NCBI GenBank assembly: GCA_001797905.1
Contig: MGQS01000032.1
Coordinates: 1 to 32,731, forward strand
Direction of reading: 5' to 3'
Source of the DNA: Deltaproteobacteria bacterium RBG_16_54_11
Lineage (GTDB): Bacteria > Desulfobacterota > B13-G15 > RBG-16-54-18
Length of the DNA: 32,731 nucleotides
Shown: piece after piece, positions 23,273 through 31,036 of the stretch
Position numbering within the stretch: position 1 is the stretch's first letter
Layout: each line of letters begins with the position of its first letter
Notes under the pieces: generated by a model
What the model saw: only the letters and a program-made list of their open reading frames with translations
Told to the model about the DNA's origin: nothing
The model's database searches: none
Position numbers and translations under genes: made by a program

Positions 23273-25347
23273 AAAAGGGGATGCTGCTGGAGATAGGGAC
23301 CGAGGAGATACCCTCCGGCTTTATCCCCCGAGCCCTCCAGGGGATGCAAGAGATCTTGCAAAAAGAGATGGAGCTCCAGCGGGTGGAGTGCGGGGAGATA
23401 AAGGTGATGGGCGCCCCGCGCCGGCTCACCCTGTTTGCCGAGCTCGAGGAGCAACAGCTGCCCCTGGAACAGCAACGAATCGGCCCGCCCAAGGCCGTCG
23501 CCTTTGACCCTCAAGGCAAGCCCACCAAGGCCGCTTTGGGATTTGCCCAAAAGGAAGGGGTGCGGGTGGAAGCCCTCGAGGTAATAGAGACGGAGAAAGG
23601 CGAGTACCTCTGCGTGCGCAAGCATGAGCAAGGAAGGGAGACCTGCGCGATCCTCGCCGAGGCCCTCCCGCGCCTGATCACCGCCATCCCCTTTGCGAAG
23701 TCGATGCGCTGGTCCGATCTCGAGCTGCGCTTCGCACGCCCCATCCACTGGATCCTGGCGCTCTTCGACAACGAGGTGATACCCTTTACCTTAGAGAATA
23801 TAAAAAGCAATCACTTTACCAGGGGCCACCGCTTTTTATGCCCTGATCCCTTCGCCATCAAGGGATTGAAGGATTACCTGGAGGGGTTGCGCAAGGCCTG
23901 CGTCATCGTCGACCCGGAGGAGCGCAGGGAGATGATCCGCAAAGGCGTGCAAGAAGCGGCTCAGCAGGCAGGAGGAAAACCCCTGGAAACAAAAGACCTC
24001 CTGGAAGAGATCACCTATCTGGTGGAGTACCCGGTGGCCGTCAGCGGCAACTTTGCTAAGGAATACCTCGACCTCCCGAGGGAGGTCCTCATCACCGCCA
24101 TGCAACAGCACCAGCGGTATATACCCGTGGTAAATAAGAAAGGGGACTTACTCCCCTGCTTTGTCGCCGTGAGCAACATCAAGGCGCGCGCCATGGAGGT
24201 GGTGAAGAAGGGAAACGAGCGGGTCCTGCGGGCCAGGCTCGCCGATGCCCGGTTCTTCTTCCAGGAGGACCAAAAGCGCACCCTCGAGGAGCGTGTAGAA
24301 AAGCTGAAGGGAGTGATCTTCCAGGCCAAGCTGGGCACCTCCTATGAAAAGGTCATGCGGATTCAGGCCTTGGCAGTAAAATTGGCCGGGGAGCTGGCCC
24401 CTGATGATACGAAGGTGGTGGCCAGAGGCGCCTTTCTCTGCAAGGCGGACCTGACAACCGAGATGGTGGGCGAGTTCCCCCAACTCCAGGGGGTCATGGG
24501 CAGGGAATATGCGCTCCTTGCGGGTGAAGACCCGGCTGTAGCGCAGGTGATCTTTGAACACTACCTGCCCCGGTTTGCCGGGGACGAGCTCCCTTCCAGT
24601 TCGGCAGGTGCAGTGGTCGGCATCGCCGACAAGATGGACACCGTCGTCGGCTGCTTTGGCGCCGGGTTGATACCCACCGGCACCTCCGATCCCTTTGCCC
24701 TGAGGCGGCAGACCCTGGGCATTATCAATATCATCCTCGGCAAGGGCTATTGCCTCTCGCTGCGCAGGATCATCGAGATGGGCATCGATCTCTTGCAGGG
24801 GAAGATAGAACGCCCCCCTCAAGAGGTGCGGGGAGATTGCCTGGCCTTCTTCCGGGGTAGGTTTGTCAATCTGCTGAATGCCCAGGGGTATCCCGTTGAT
24901 CTGGTAGAGGCCGTGTTGGCCGTCCAATGCGATGATCTCATGGATGCACAAGCACGCGTCGAGGCCGTAGCCAGATTCAGGGTCACGCCTGAATTTACGC
25001 CTGTGGCCGTGGCCTTCAAAAGGGTGGCCAATATCCTCAAGGGGGTTGATCACCAAGGGCAGGTCGATCCTGCTCGCTTCGAGGCCCCCGAGGAACGAGA
25101 TCTCCATGACCGATACCGGGCGATCGAGGAAAGATTCTCCGCAGCGATCAAGAAGGGGGACTATGAGAAGGCCCTTGCTGAGCTGGCAAAGCTCCGCTTA
25201 CCGGTGGATGCGTTCTTCGACCATTGCATGGTCATGGCCGAGGACAAAAAGGTGCAAGCTAATCGTCTGGCCCTGTTGGGCGAGATCGCCGGGCTCTTTT
25301 CCCAGCTGGTTGATTTCTCCCGGCTCGGGACAGGGGAAGAAGGCTAA
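23269..25347 (+). CDS. glyS: Glycyl-tRNA synthetase beta chain
   Basis: This 692-residue beta subunit binds tRNA-Gly and is needed for aminoacylation. The N-terminus KGMLLEIGTEEIPSGFI is the family signature. Further recognisable blocks are MRWSDLELRFARPIHWILALF, SGNFAKEYLDLPREVLITAMQQHQRY, ADARFFFQEDQK and LGAGLIPTGTSDPFALRRQ-like sequence, followed by the anticodon-binding C-terminal domain. I start at the ATG at 23269 that overlaps the glyQ stop. An in-frame upstream extension of 56 codons lies wholly inside glyQ and shows no family similarity. Length matches the family. Confidence 0.96.
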   Translation: MKKGMLLEIGTEEIPSGFIPRALQGMQEILQKEMELQRVECGEIKVMGAPRRLTLFAELEEQQLPLEQQRIGPPKAVAFDPQGKPTKAALGFAQKEGVRVEALEVIETEKGEYLCVRKHEQGRETCAILAEALPRLITAIPFAKSMRWSDLELRFARPIHWILALFDNEVIPFTLENIKSNHFTRGHRFLCPDPFAIKGLKDYLEGLRKACVIVDPEERREMIRKGVQEAAQQAGGKPLETKDLLEEITYLVEYPVAVSGNFAKEYLDLPREVLITAMQQHQRYIPVVNKKGDLLPCFVAVSNIKARAMEVVKKGNERVLRARLADARFFFQEDQKRTLEERVEKLKGVIFQAKLGTSYEKVMRIQALAVKLAGELAPDDTKVVARGAFLCKADLTTEMVGEFPQLQGVMGREYALLAGEDPAVAQVIFEHYLPRFAGDELPSSSAGAVVGIADKMDTVVGCFGAGLIPTGTSDPFALRRQTLGIINIILGKGYCLSLRRIIEMGIDLLQGKIERPPQEVRGDCLAFFRGRFVNLLNAQGYPVDLVEAVLAVQCDDLMDAQARVEAVARFRVTPEFTPVAVAFKRVANILKGVDHQGQVDPARFEAPEERDLHDRYRAIEERFSAAIKKGDYEKALAELAKLRLPVDAFFDHCMVMAEDKKVQANRLALLGEIAGLFSQLVDFSRLGTGEEG

Positions 25348-25450
25348 GGTATTCATCCCTCAGCAGAAAGGCTAAAGAAAATGAGGGTATGGTCTTCAAC
25401 CGTCGTTGGTGATGACCCGCTATGTGAATGTACCAAGAAAATGAGCGTTC

Positions 25451-25519
25451 AAATCCCCCCATCCCCCCCTGACCAAAGGGTCACCTTCGGTTTGTTAAAG
25501 GGGGGGTAAAGGGGGATTT
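25451..25519. repeat. C-run/G-run palindromic intergenic repeat
   Basis: AAATCCCCCCATCCCCCCC (25451-25469) faces GGGGGGG-TAAA-GGGGGATTT (about 25500-25519), giving an interrupted stem of about 18 bp around a loop of about 30 bases. AAATCCCCC-type palindromes of this kind are scattered in intergenic DNA of many bacteria. It lies between glyS and ppdK and could also act as an mRNA 3'-end hairpin. No T-run follows on the plus strand. Confidence 0.5.
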
Positions 25520-25595
25520 ATGATTGTACCCGTCCTTGGTGAAATACAGGGTGGCGCGTCGCCACAAAAAATTACGGAGCGATAAGGAGATAGCG

Positions 25596-28343
25596 ATGCC
25601 CAAGTACGTCTTTTTCTTCGGTCAGGGCAAGGCCGACGGCAACGCCGGGATGAAGGACCTGTTGGGCGGCAAAGGGGCCAACCTGGCGGAGATGACCAAC
25701 CTCGGCGTACCCGTTCCCTCTGGTTTCACCATCTCGACGGAGATATGCGGTTATTACGAAAAACACGCAGGGGCGTATCCCCCTGAGCTGGAGAAGGAGG
25801 TGGAGGCGGCCCTCGCCAAGGTGGAGCGGGTCATGGGATCAAAGTTCGGCGATCCGGAGAACCCCCTGCTTCTCTCGGTGCGCTCGGGCGCTGCCCGCAG
25901 CATGCCCGGGATGATGGATACCATCCTCAACCTCGGTCTCAATGGCAAGACGGTGCAGGGCCTGGCAAAACGCACGGGTGATGAGCGGTTCGCCTATGAC
26001 TGCTTTCGGAGGTTTGTCGCCATGTACGGCGACGTGGTCCTGGGGCTTAAGCCCCACGGCAAGGATGAGCAGGACCCGTTTGAGCTGATCCTGGAGGCCA
26101 AAAAGCAGGCCAAGGGGGTAAACGTCGATCATGAGCTGAACGCCCAAGACCTCAAGGAGCTCGTCAGTGAGTACAAGAAAGAGATCAAGAAAAAAGTGGG
26201 GGCCGATTTTCCCGAGGACCCGAAAGCGCAGCTCTGGGGCGCCATCGGTGCGGTCTTTAACTCCTGGAACAACCCCCGGGCCATCGCCTACCGGGAGCTG
26301 AATAACATCCCCTCTGATATGGGGACCGCAGTAAATGTCCAGGCCATGGTCTTCGGCAACATGGGAAAGACCTCGGGCACCGGCGTGGCCTTTACCAGGG
26401 ACCCCGCCACCGGGACGGACGTCTTTTTCGGCGAATACCTGATGAATGCCCAGGGGGAGGACGTGGTGGCGGGGATCCGCACCCCGCAGCCCATCAACAA
26501 GCGGCAGAAGGGTGACAAGGATGTCCCCTCTTTGGAAGAGGAGATGCCTGAAATCTACCAACAACTGGATGAGATCCGGACAAAGCTCGATCGCCACTAC
26601 CGCGACATGCAGGACACCGAGTTCACCATCCAGCAGGGAAAGCTGTGGATGCTCCAGACGAGGAGCGGGAAGCGCACCGGCTTGGCCGCCCTGCGCATCG
26701 CCGTGGATATGGTGCGCCAGGGGCTGATCACCAAGGAGGAGGCCTTGCTGCGCGTGGAGCCTGATCAGTTGAATCAGGTCTTGCGGCCGGTCTTCGATTC
26801 CCAGGAAAAACGAAAGGCCATCGACCAAGGCAAGCTCATCGCCCATGGCCTCAACGCCGGCCCAGGCGCCGCGTCGGGTAAAGTAGTCTTCAATGCCCCT
26901 GATGCCGAGGAGTGGGCTGCCCGGGGGGAAGAGGTCCTCCTGGTGCGGATCGAGACCTCCCCTGAAGATATCCGCGGGATGAATGCCGCGCAGGGCATCC
27001 TCACCGCCCGCGGCGGGATGACCTCCCACGCCGCCCTGGTCGCGCGCCAGATGGGCAAGGTCTGCGTGGCAGGGTGCGGCGCCCTCAACATCGATTACAA
27101 GAAGCGGCAGATTACGGTGGACAGCCATCTTATCAAAGAAGGCGACTACCTTTCCATCGACGGGACCACCGGGGAGGTGATCATCGGTAAGATCCCCACC
27201 CGACCCTCCGAGATCCTCCAGGTCCTGATCGAGAAAAGCCTGAAACCAGAAAAATCAGAAATCTACAGCTATTATGCCGAGATGATGGCCTGGGCCGATG
27301 AGGTCAGGCGCCTGGGTGTGCGCACCAATGCGGACAAGCCCGATCAGGCCGCAATCGCCGTTGCCTTCGGCGCCGAGGGGATCGGCTTGTGCCGCACCGA
27401 GCACATGTTCTTCGAGGGGGACCGGATCGATGCCGTCAGGGAGATGATCCTGGCCGCTGATAAGGCAGGTAGGGAGAAGGCATTGGCCCTGCTCCTCCCC
27501 ATGCAGAAGGCGGACTTCAAGGGGATCTTCCAGGCCATGGGGGAGCGGCCGGTCACCATCCGGACCCTGGATCCCCCTTTACATGAATTCCTCCCCCATA
27601 CACAGGAGGAGATAGAGGAGCTGGCCGGCAAGATGGGGGTTGCTCCGGAAAAGCTCCAGGCCAAGGTGCAGTCGCTGCAGGAGGCCAATCCCATGCTGGG
27701 GCACCGGGGGTGCCGCTTGGGCATCGTCTACCCCGAGATCACCGCCATGCAGGCCCAGGCCATCTTCGAGGCTGCCTGCGAAAAGACGCAAGAGGGCATC
27801 AAGGTCCACCCCGAGGTGATGATCCCCCTGGTCGGTGATGTCCGCGAGCTGGCGAACCAGCGCAAGATAGTGGACGAGAAGGCCCACGAGGTCTTCGCCC
27901 GCTATAAGGCCCGGGTGGAGTACAAGGTCGGGACCATGATCGAGGTCCCCCGCGGCGCCCTGACTGCCGACCAAATAGCCCAGGAGGCCCAGTTCTTCTC
28001 CTTCGGGACCAACGATCTGACCCAGACCACCTACGGTATCAGCCGGGACGATGCAGGCAAGTTTCGGCAGGCATACTTGGAGGCCGATATCTGGGAAGCG
28101 GATCCCTTTGAGAAACTCGACCGCATCGGCGTCGGCCAGTTGATGGCCATCGCCGTCAACAAAGGCCGGGCGACCAGGCCCGATCTCAAGATCGGGATCT
28201 GCGGAGAGCACGGCGGGGAGCCGAGCTCCGTGGAGTTCTGTCACCAGATTGGACTCGATTACGTGAGCTGTTCTCCCTATCGGGTGCCCATCGCGCGCAT
28301 GGCCGCTGCCCACGCGGCCCTCAAGGAGCGCTCAGGGGATTGA
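25596..28343 (+). CDS. ppdK: Pyruvate, phosphate dikinase
   Basis: This 915-residue PPDK interconverts pyruvate, ATP and phosphate with PEP, AMP and pyrophosphate, giving gluconeogenic PEP in anaerobes. The ATP-grasp domain includes LLSVRSGAARSMPGMMDTILNLG and GTGVAFTRDPATG. The swivelling domain has the phospho-histidine in GGMTSHAAL (His478). The C-terminal PEP barrel includes GLCRTEHMFF, FGTNDLTQ and catalytic Cys869 in GICGEHGG. I start at ATG 25596 (MPKYVFFFG) with AAGGAG six bases upstream; an in-frame extension of 24 codons to 25524 lacks family similarity. The tail overlaps queH (TTGA). Confidence 0.96.
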   Translation: MPKYVFFFGQGKADGNAGMKDLLGGKGANLAEMTNLGVPVPSGFTISTEICGYYEKHAGAYPPELEKEVEAALAKVERVMGSKFGDPENPLLLSVRSGAARSMPGMMDTILNLGLNGKTVQGLAKRTGDERFAYDCFRRFVAMYGDVVLGLKPHGKDEQDPFELILEAKKQAKGVNVDHELNAQDLKELVSEYKKEIKKKVGADFPEDPKAQLWGAIGAVFNSWNNPRAIAYRELNNIPSDMGTAVNVQAMVFGNMGKTSGTGVAFTRDPATGTDVFFGEYLMNAQGEDVVAGIRTPQPINKRQKGDKDVPSLEEEMPEIYQQLDEIRTKLDRHYRDMQDTEFTIQQGKLWMLQTRSGKRTGLAALRIAVDMVRQGLITKEEALLRVEPDQLNQVLRPVFDSQEKRKAIDQGKLIAHGLNAGPGAASGKVVFNAPDAEEWAARGEEVLLVRIETSPEDIRGMNAAQGILTARGGMTSHAALVARQMGKVCVAGCGALNIDYKKRQITVDSHLIKEGDYLSIDGTTGEVIIGKIPTRPSEILQVLIEKSLKPEKSEIYSYYAEMMAWADEVRRLGVRTNADKPDQAAIAVAFGAEGIGLCRTEHMFFEGDRIDAVREMILAADKAGREKALALLLPMQKADFKGIFQAMGERPVTIRTLDPPLHEFLPHTQEEIEELAGKMGVAPEKLQAKVQSLQEANPMLGHRGCRLGIVYPEITAMQAQAIFEAACEKTQEGIKVHPEVMIPLVGDVRELANQRKIVDEKAHEVFARYKARVEYKVGTMIEVPRGALTADQIAQEAQFFSFGTNDLTQTTYGISRDDAGKFRQAYLEADIWEADPFEKLDRIGVGQLMAIAVNKGRATRPDLKIGICGEHGGEPSSVEFCHQIGLDYVSCSPYRVPIARMAAAHAALKERSGD

Positions 28344-28882
28344 AGGCGCTCATCCATATCTGCTGCGCCAACTGCCTGATCTACCCCCTCAAGGCCTTGC
28401 GGGAAGAGGGGTGGGATGCCATGGGGTTTTTCTACAACCCCAACATCCACCCCTATCAGGAGTATCAGCGCCGGCTCGCGGCAATGCAGGCATATGAAAA
28501 GGAGGCCGCCATCCAGGTGATCTATCGGGATGAATATGACCTGGAGGAGTTTTTGCGCGGGGTGGCCTTTCGCGAGGATGATCGGTGCCGGTTCTGCTAT
28601 CACCTCCGGCTGCAGGCCACAGCCCAGGTGGCCAAGCGCGGCAAATTCGACGCCTTCACCTCCACCCTGCTGCACAGCAAGCGCCAAAACCACGAGCTTA
28701 TCAAGGCCATCGGAGAGGCCGTAGGCAGGGAGCAGGGGGTGCAGTTCCTTTACAAGGACTTTCGGGATGGATGGAAGCAGGGGATCGAGGAATCAAAGGC
28801 CCTGGGACTCTATAGGCAAAGCTACTGCGGGTGCATCTACAGCGAGAAGGAGAGGTATCTTAAAAAGACTACCTCATCCTGA
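28340..28882 (+). CDS. queH: Epoxyqueuosine reductase QueH (DUF208)
   Basis: This 180-residue Fe-S protein carries out the last step of queuosine tRNA modification, reducing epoxyqueuosine to queuosine as the non-orthologous alternative to QueG. The cysteine groups of the family are all present: Cys8-Cys9-x2-Cys12 (HICCANC), Cys83-x2-Cys86 (CRFCYHLR), and Cys163-x-Cys165 (SYCGCIYSE). FTSTLLHSKRQNHE and GFFYNPNIHPYQEYQRR also fit. It begins with TTG at 28340, overlapping the ppdK stop. No other queuosine genes are in the window, so the link with ppdK is probably only positional. Confidence 0.9.
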   Translation: MKALIHICCANCLIYPLKALREEGWDAMGFFYNPNIHPYQEYQRRLAAMQAYEKEAAIQVIYRDEYDLEEFLRGVAFREDDRCRFCYHLRLQATAQVAKRGKFDAFTSTLLHSKRQNHELIKAIGEAVGREQGVQFLYKDFRDGWKQGIEESKALGLYRQSYCGCIYSEKERYLKKTTSS

Positions 28883-28897
28883 ACGCCGAGGAGACGT

Positions 28898-29395
28898 ATG
28901 TTCTATGAAGAGGTATTCAAAGAATTTGAGCTGAAAGGTGTTCGCTATCTCCTGGTGGGTGGTTTGGCTGCCAACCTCTATGGCTGCATCCGCTTCACGA
29001 TGGATATGGACATCATGGTCGACCTCGGTGAAGAGAATCTTCACAAGGTCATAGAGGTGATGGACAAGCTCAATTACCACCCCAGGGTGCCGGTCTCATC
29101 AGAAGAATTGACGAAAGAGGAAAGGCGTCAGGAGTGGCTTAAAGAAAAGGATGCTAAGGTCTTTACCTTTATACATCGTCAAAAACCCTTTCGTCAGGTT
29201 GATCTCTTCCTCTCAAATCCCATTGACTTCGATGAGGCGTTCATGAAAAAACAGACGATATCCATTGAGGAGTGGATCACCGTAGATTTGATCTCCCTTG
29301 ATGACTTAATCGTATTGAAGAATATCTCTGGGAGGCCGAGGGACCTTGAAGACATAAAACACCTCAAAAGGATTAAAGATTTGAGGGGAACATGA
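28898..29395 (+). CDS. Nucleotidyltransferase-fold protein
   Basis: This 165-residue protein has the MNT/AbiEii-like nucleotidyltransferase signature: LVGGLAANLYG (about residues 18-28) then R-F-T-M-D-M-D-I-M-V, where the D-x-D pair would bind metal, and a later acidic position at QVDLFL. SLDDLIVLKNISGRPRDLEDIKHL at the C-terminus is common in this group. Relatives are antitoxin-like, toxin or tRNA-modifying transferases, and the substrate cannot be told. Its stop overlaps the start of a small 84-residue gene (ATGA), so the two form a translationally coupled pair. SD GAGGAG lies close upstream of the ATG. Confidence 0.7.
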   Translation: MFYEEVFKEFELKGVRYLLVGGLAANLYGCIRFTMDMDIMVDLGEENLHKVIEVMDKLNYHPRVPVSSEELTKEERRQEWLKEKDAKVFTFIHRQKPFRQVDLFLSNPIDFDEAFMKKQTISIEEWITVDLISLDDLIVLKNISGRPRDLEDIKHLKRIKDLRGT

Positions 29396-29646
29396 TTCTT
29401 GCAGATCTCTTTCGCTATGCCTATATAAGGAGGCCGCTGACCGAGGTTTATTCCAAGCCTGAGGAGGTACCCGAAGAATTTTGGTACGATTGGTGGAAAG
29501 ACGCCTATGACTATCAGCGGGAACAGGATGAAGAAGAGCTCAGAGGTCACCTCACGATGACACCCAGAGATATCCTTACCTGGCTGGAGGAGGCGGCGGA
29601 GTTCGTTTGGAAGTGCAAAAGGATACATCGGACGATTTCCCCTTGA
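29392..29646 (+). CDS. Small acidic protein coupled to the nucleotidyltransferase gene
   Basis: I do not recognise this 84-residue protein. It is acidic and aromatic-rich (EEFWYDWWKDAYDYQ at about 27-41), with a predicted helical C-terminal half (MTPRDILTWLEEAAEFVWKCKRIH). It has no signal peptide or membrane segment. The four-base overlap with the preceding nucleotidyltransferase gene suggests a joint function, for example as a binding partner. A toxin-antitoxin-like module is possible but not shown by sequence. Confidence 0.6.
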   Translation: MILADLFRYAYIRRPLTEVYSKPEEVPEEFWYDWWKDAYDYQREQDEEELRGHLTMTPRDILTWLEEAAEFVWKCKRIHRTISP

Positions 29647-29661
29647 GCACGAGGTAATAGG

Positions 29662-29883
29662 ATGCCCTCTTTCGGTAGTCTCGGAAAGTTCCTCATTATC
29701 TTTGGCATATGCCTCGCGGTGATAGGGTTAATTCTGATCCTCGGAGATAAGATCCCCTGGATCGGGAGACTTCCCGGTGATATCTATATCAAGCGTGATA
29801 AGTTCACCTTCTACTTCCCCCTCATGACCAGCATCATCATCAGCCTCCTGCTGACCCTCCTCTTTGCCCTCTTCAGAAAATAA
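29662..29883 (+). CDS. DUF2905 family small membrane protein
   Basis: This 73-residue protein has two transmembrane helices (about residues 8-28 and 51-70) joined by a polar turn DKIPWIGRLPGDIYIKRDKFTFYFP. That turn, with W-x-G-x-L-P-G-D, is the hallmark of DUF2905, a widespread inner-membrane family of unknown function. The length is typical. It starts 15 bases after the 84-residue gene. Its TAA stop is the first triplet of an 82-bp repeat that recurs after the small antitoxin gene. Confidence 0.8.
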   Translation: MPSFGSLGKFLIIFGICLAVIGLILILGDKIPWIGRLPGDIYIKRDKFTFYFPLMTSIIISLLLTLLFALFRK

Positions 29884-29962
29884 GCCCCCTGGTCCCTACC
29901 TGAGCCCCCTTTCCCCAGACCCAAGGATTTGAGAGGAATATTCTGTTATTTCCGTGGTGTTC
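29881..29962 (+). repeat. 82-bp direct repeat, copy 1
   Basis: This copy begins exactly at the TAA stop of the DUF2905 gene and runs through TAAGCCCCCTGGTCCCTACC to TTTCCGTGGTGTTC. The second copy (30714-30794, 81 bp) differs at about four positions including one indel, and begins at the stop codon of an unrelated gene. Such close identity points to a recent duplication or recombination. Confidence 0.85.
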
Positions 29963-29963
29963 T

Positions 29964-30204
29964 GTCGCTTTGCGACATCTCCCGTTTTAAGGGACCCCGT
30001 TGTCCACAAAAATCATATTGAGGTGCGGGGCCGTCATTCATATTTTGCCGCCTTGCGGCATGATGTCATTAGAAAGATTTAAAGGAGCATCATTATACAA
30101 AGTCCCCCACTATATCGTAGGGCGATACATCCCAACATTTATATTTTGTAGAAAGCTGAGAGGGACATTCGGATAGTTTTAAAGAGGGGATGTCGCAAAG
30201 CGAC
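29964..30204. repeat. Inverted-repeat-bounded block with GTCGC/GCGAC hairpins at both ends
   Basis: GTCGCTTTGCGACATCTCCC (29964-29983) is repeated inverted at 30186-30204 with one base missing. Each arm is itself a small hairpin (GTCGC-TTT-GCGAC). The interior is AT-rich with one further hairpin (GCCGCCTTGCGGC, about 30048-30060). No coding sequence and no clear target duplication were found. A decayed mobile element or a folded RNA are both possible. Confidence 0.4.
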
Positions 30205-30260
30205 ACAGTGCGGGACGTGAAAATTCCGTGGTGAGATTTCGCTTTTGTTATATTCGGTTT

Positions 30261-30329
30261 AGAAGAAATATTCTGTTTTTTCCGTGTTATTCCGTGAAAA
30301 TTCCGTGGTAAAATTCTTGTTGTGCCATG
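30261..30329 (+). repeat. Degenerate CCGTGAAAATTCCGTGG repeat, middle copy
   Basis: From AGAAGAAATATTCTG to TTGTTGTGCCATG this segment closely matches 30764-30831, and its first half also matches the end of the 82-bp repeat at 29930-29962. A partial copy (GTGAAAATTCCGTGGTGA) lies at about 30217-30235. The family is therefore present at least three times within 900 bases. Confidence 0.7.
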
Positions 30330-30482
30330 GACGAGAAGGCCGGGACGTTGTTGACTAGCTTGACAAGGATTCGAGGTGGGGGCAGGCTTGCGATGGTGCT
30401 CAAACCCCGACTTCAGCGGGACTACGCCGCCCCTCCTTGTTACCCGTTAACTACGGACAAAGTACCAAAAAACATACGCCTA

Positions 30483-30527
30483 TTCCAATCCTTTACCTAT
30501 GCTGCTATACTATGATATCGTATATCA
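30483..30527 (+). promoter_or_regulatory. Promoter with TATAC/GTATA dyad before the antitoxin gene
   Basis: TTCCAA (30483-30488), 17 bases, and TATACT (30506-30511) make a moderate promoter. The -10 is embedded in the dyad TATAC-N9-GTATA (30506-30524) and partly in GATAT-CGT-ATATC (30515-30527). Phd/YefM antitoxins autorepress by binding such GTATAC-like dyads over their own promoters. A strong SD (GGAAGGAGG) follows. Binding is inferred from position. Confidence 0.45.
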
Positions 30528-30542
30528 AGGAAGGAGGGAAAT

Positions 30543-30716
30543 ATGAGCAAATCCCAACCGCGTTACATAGTAGATGAAAGCGGCAACAAAACCGCAGTAG
30601 TGATACCTGTCGAGGAATATGAAGATCTTCTAGAGGATGTGCATGACCTCGCCATTATTGCTGAACGTAAAAACGAATCCACCATAAGCTTTGATGAGTT
30701 AAAGAAGCGTGTGTAA
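30543..30716 (+). CDS. Small Phd/YefM-like antitoxin, orphan
   Basis: This 57-residue protein starts at the ATG at 30543, six bases after AAGGAGG. It contains Q-P-R-Y-I-V-D-E-S-G-N-K-T-A-V-V-I-P-V-E-E-Y-E-D-L-L-E-D, the pattern of short Phd/YefM or RelB-type antitoxins in which a beta-hairpin and helix bind the DNA dyad and an acidic tail (STISFDELKKR) neutralises a RelE/ParE toxin. No toxin gene follows: immediately at the stop codon the sequence becomes a copy of the repeat found after the DUF2905 gene. The toxin is therefore missing, probably lost by recombination at the repeat. Confidence 0.75.
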   Translation: MSKSQPRYIVDESGNKTAVVIPVEEYEDLLEDVHDLAIIAERKNESTISFDELKKRV

Positions 30717-30794
30717 GCCCCCTGGTCCCTACCTGAGCCCCCTTTCCCCAGCCCCAAGGATTTAGAGGAATATTCTATTATTTCCGTGGCGTTC
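30714..30794 (+). repeat. 82-bp direct repeat, copy 2
   Basis: This 81-bp copy of the 29881-29962 repeat starts at the TAA stop of the antitoxin gene. It differs from copy 1 by A to C, a one-base deletion, G to A and T to C. It continues into the third member of the CCGTGG repeat family (30764-30831). Confidence 0.85.
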
Positions 30795-31036
30795 CATGAA
30801 AACTCCGTGGTGAAATTTTTGTTGTGCCATGTCCCCTAAGGACTCCATATTTTGGGTAAAATTTATGCTTGCTTTTTCCCTCTTATTTTGTTATAAATTT
30901 CACGAATATCCCTTGGACGGCGTTGAGAAAATACCTGAGATCACACGAGGGCAGTTAAAAACATTTTTTTTGATTTTAAGTGTGAAACTATTCACAAAAA
31001 AGCAGCAAACAATTAACTCATCAAGGAGGTTATAAT
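30717..31036. other. Intergenic region before the OFA transporter gene
   Basis: The first 115 bases are repeat copies. The rest (30832-31036) is AT-rich and holds a perfect TGTGA-N6-TCACA palindrome at 30981-30996 and the strong SD AAGGAGG (31023-31029). A 68-codon open frame at 30829-31035 looks non-coding. Confidence 0.6.
30981..30996 (+). promoter_or_regulatory. CRP/FNR-superfamily (HcpR-like) binding site
   Basis: TGTGA-AACTAT-TCACA is a perfect TGTGA-N6-TCACA palindrome centred 48 bases before the transporter start codon. This is the CRP consensus, and in sulfate-reducing deltaproteobacteria it closely matches the HcpR site (TTGTGA-N6-TCACAA). Its position near the expected promoter suggests direct control of the transporter gene. 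The regulator gene is not in the window. Confidence 0.55.

Larger units (their letters stand above)
29884..30542. other. Repeat-rich region without a supported gene
   Basis: This 659-base stretch lies between the DUF2905 gene and the small antitoxin gene. It holds one copy of the 82-bp repeat, the 240-bp inverted-repeat block (29964-30204), one degenerate 69-bp repeat (30261-30329) and the antitoxin promoter. A 62-codon open frame at 30327-30515 shows no ribosome binding site and no protein-like pattern. I see no tRNA. Confidence 0.6.

Noticed and set aside
25381..25470. GTTCAAATC, a tRNA T-loop-like string
   Set aside because: No acceptor, D or anticodon stem can be formed around it; it is the edge of the C-run/G-run repeat.
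30327..30515. 62-codon plus-strand open frame in the repeat region
   Set aside because: It begins in the repeat end (GCCATGG), has no SD, and reads as low-likelihood protein.
30829..31035. 68-codon plus-strand open frame before the transporter
   Set aside because: Its start lies in the repeat, it spans the regulatory palindrome, and it ends at the transporter's ribosome binding site; better explained as leader DNA.
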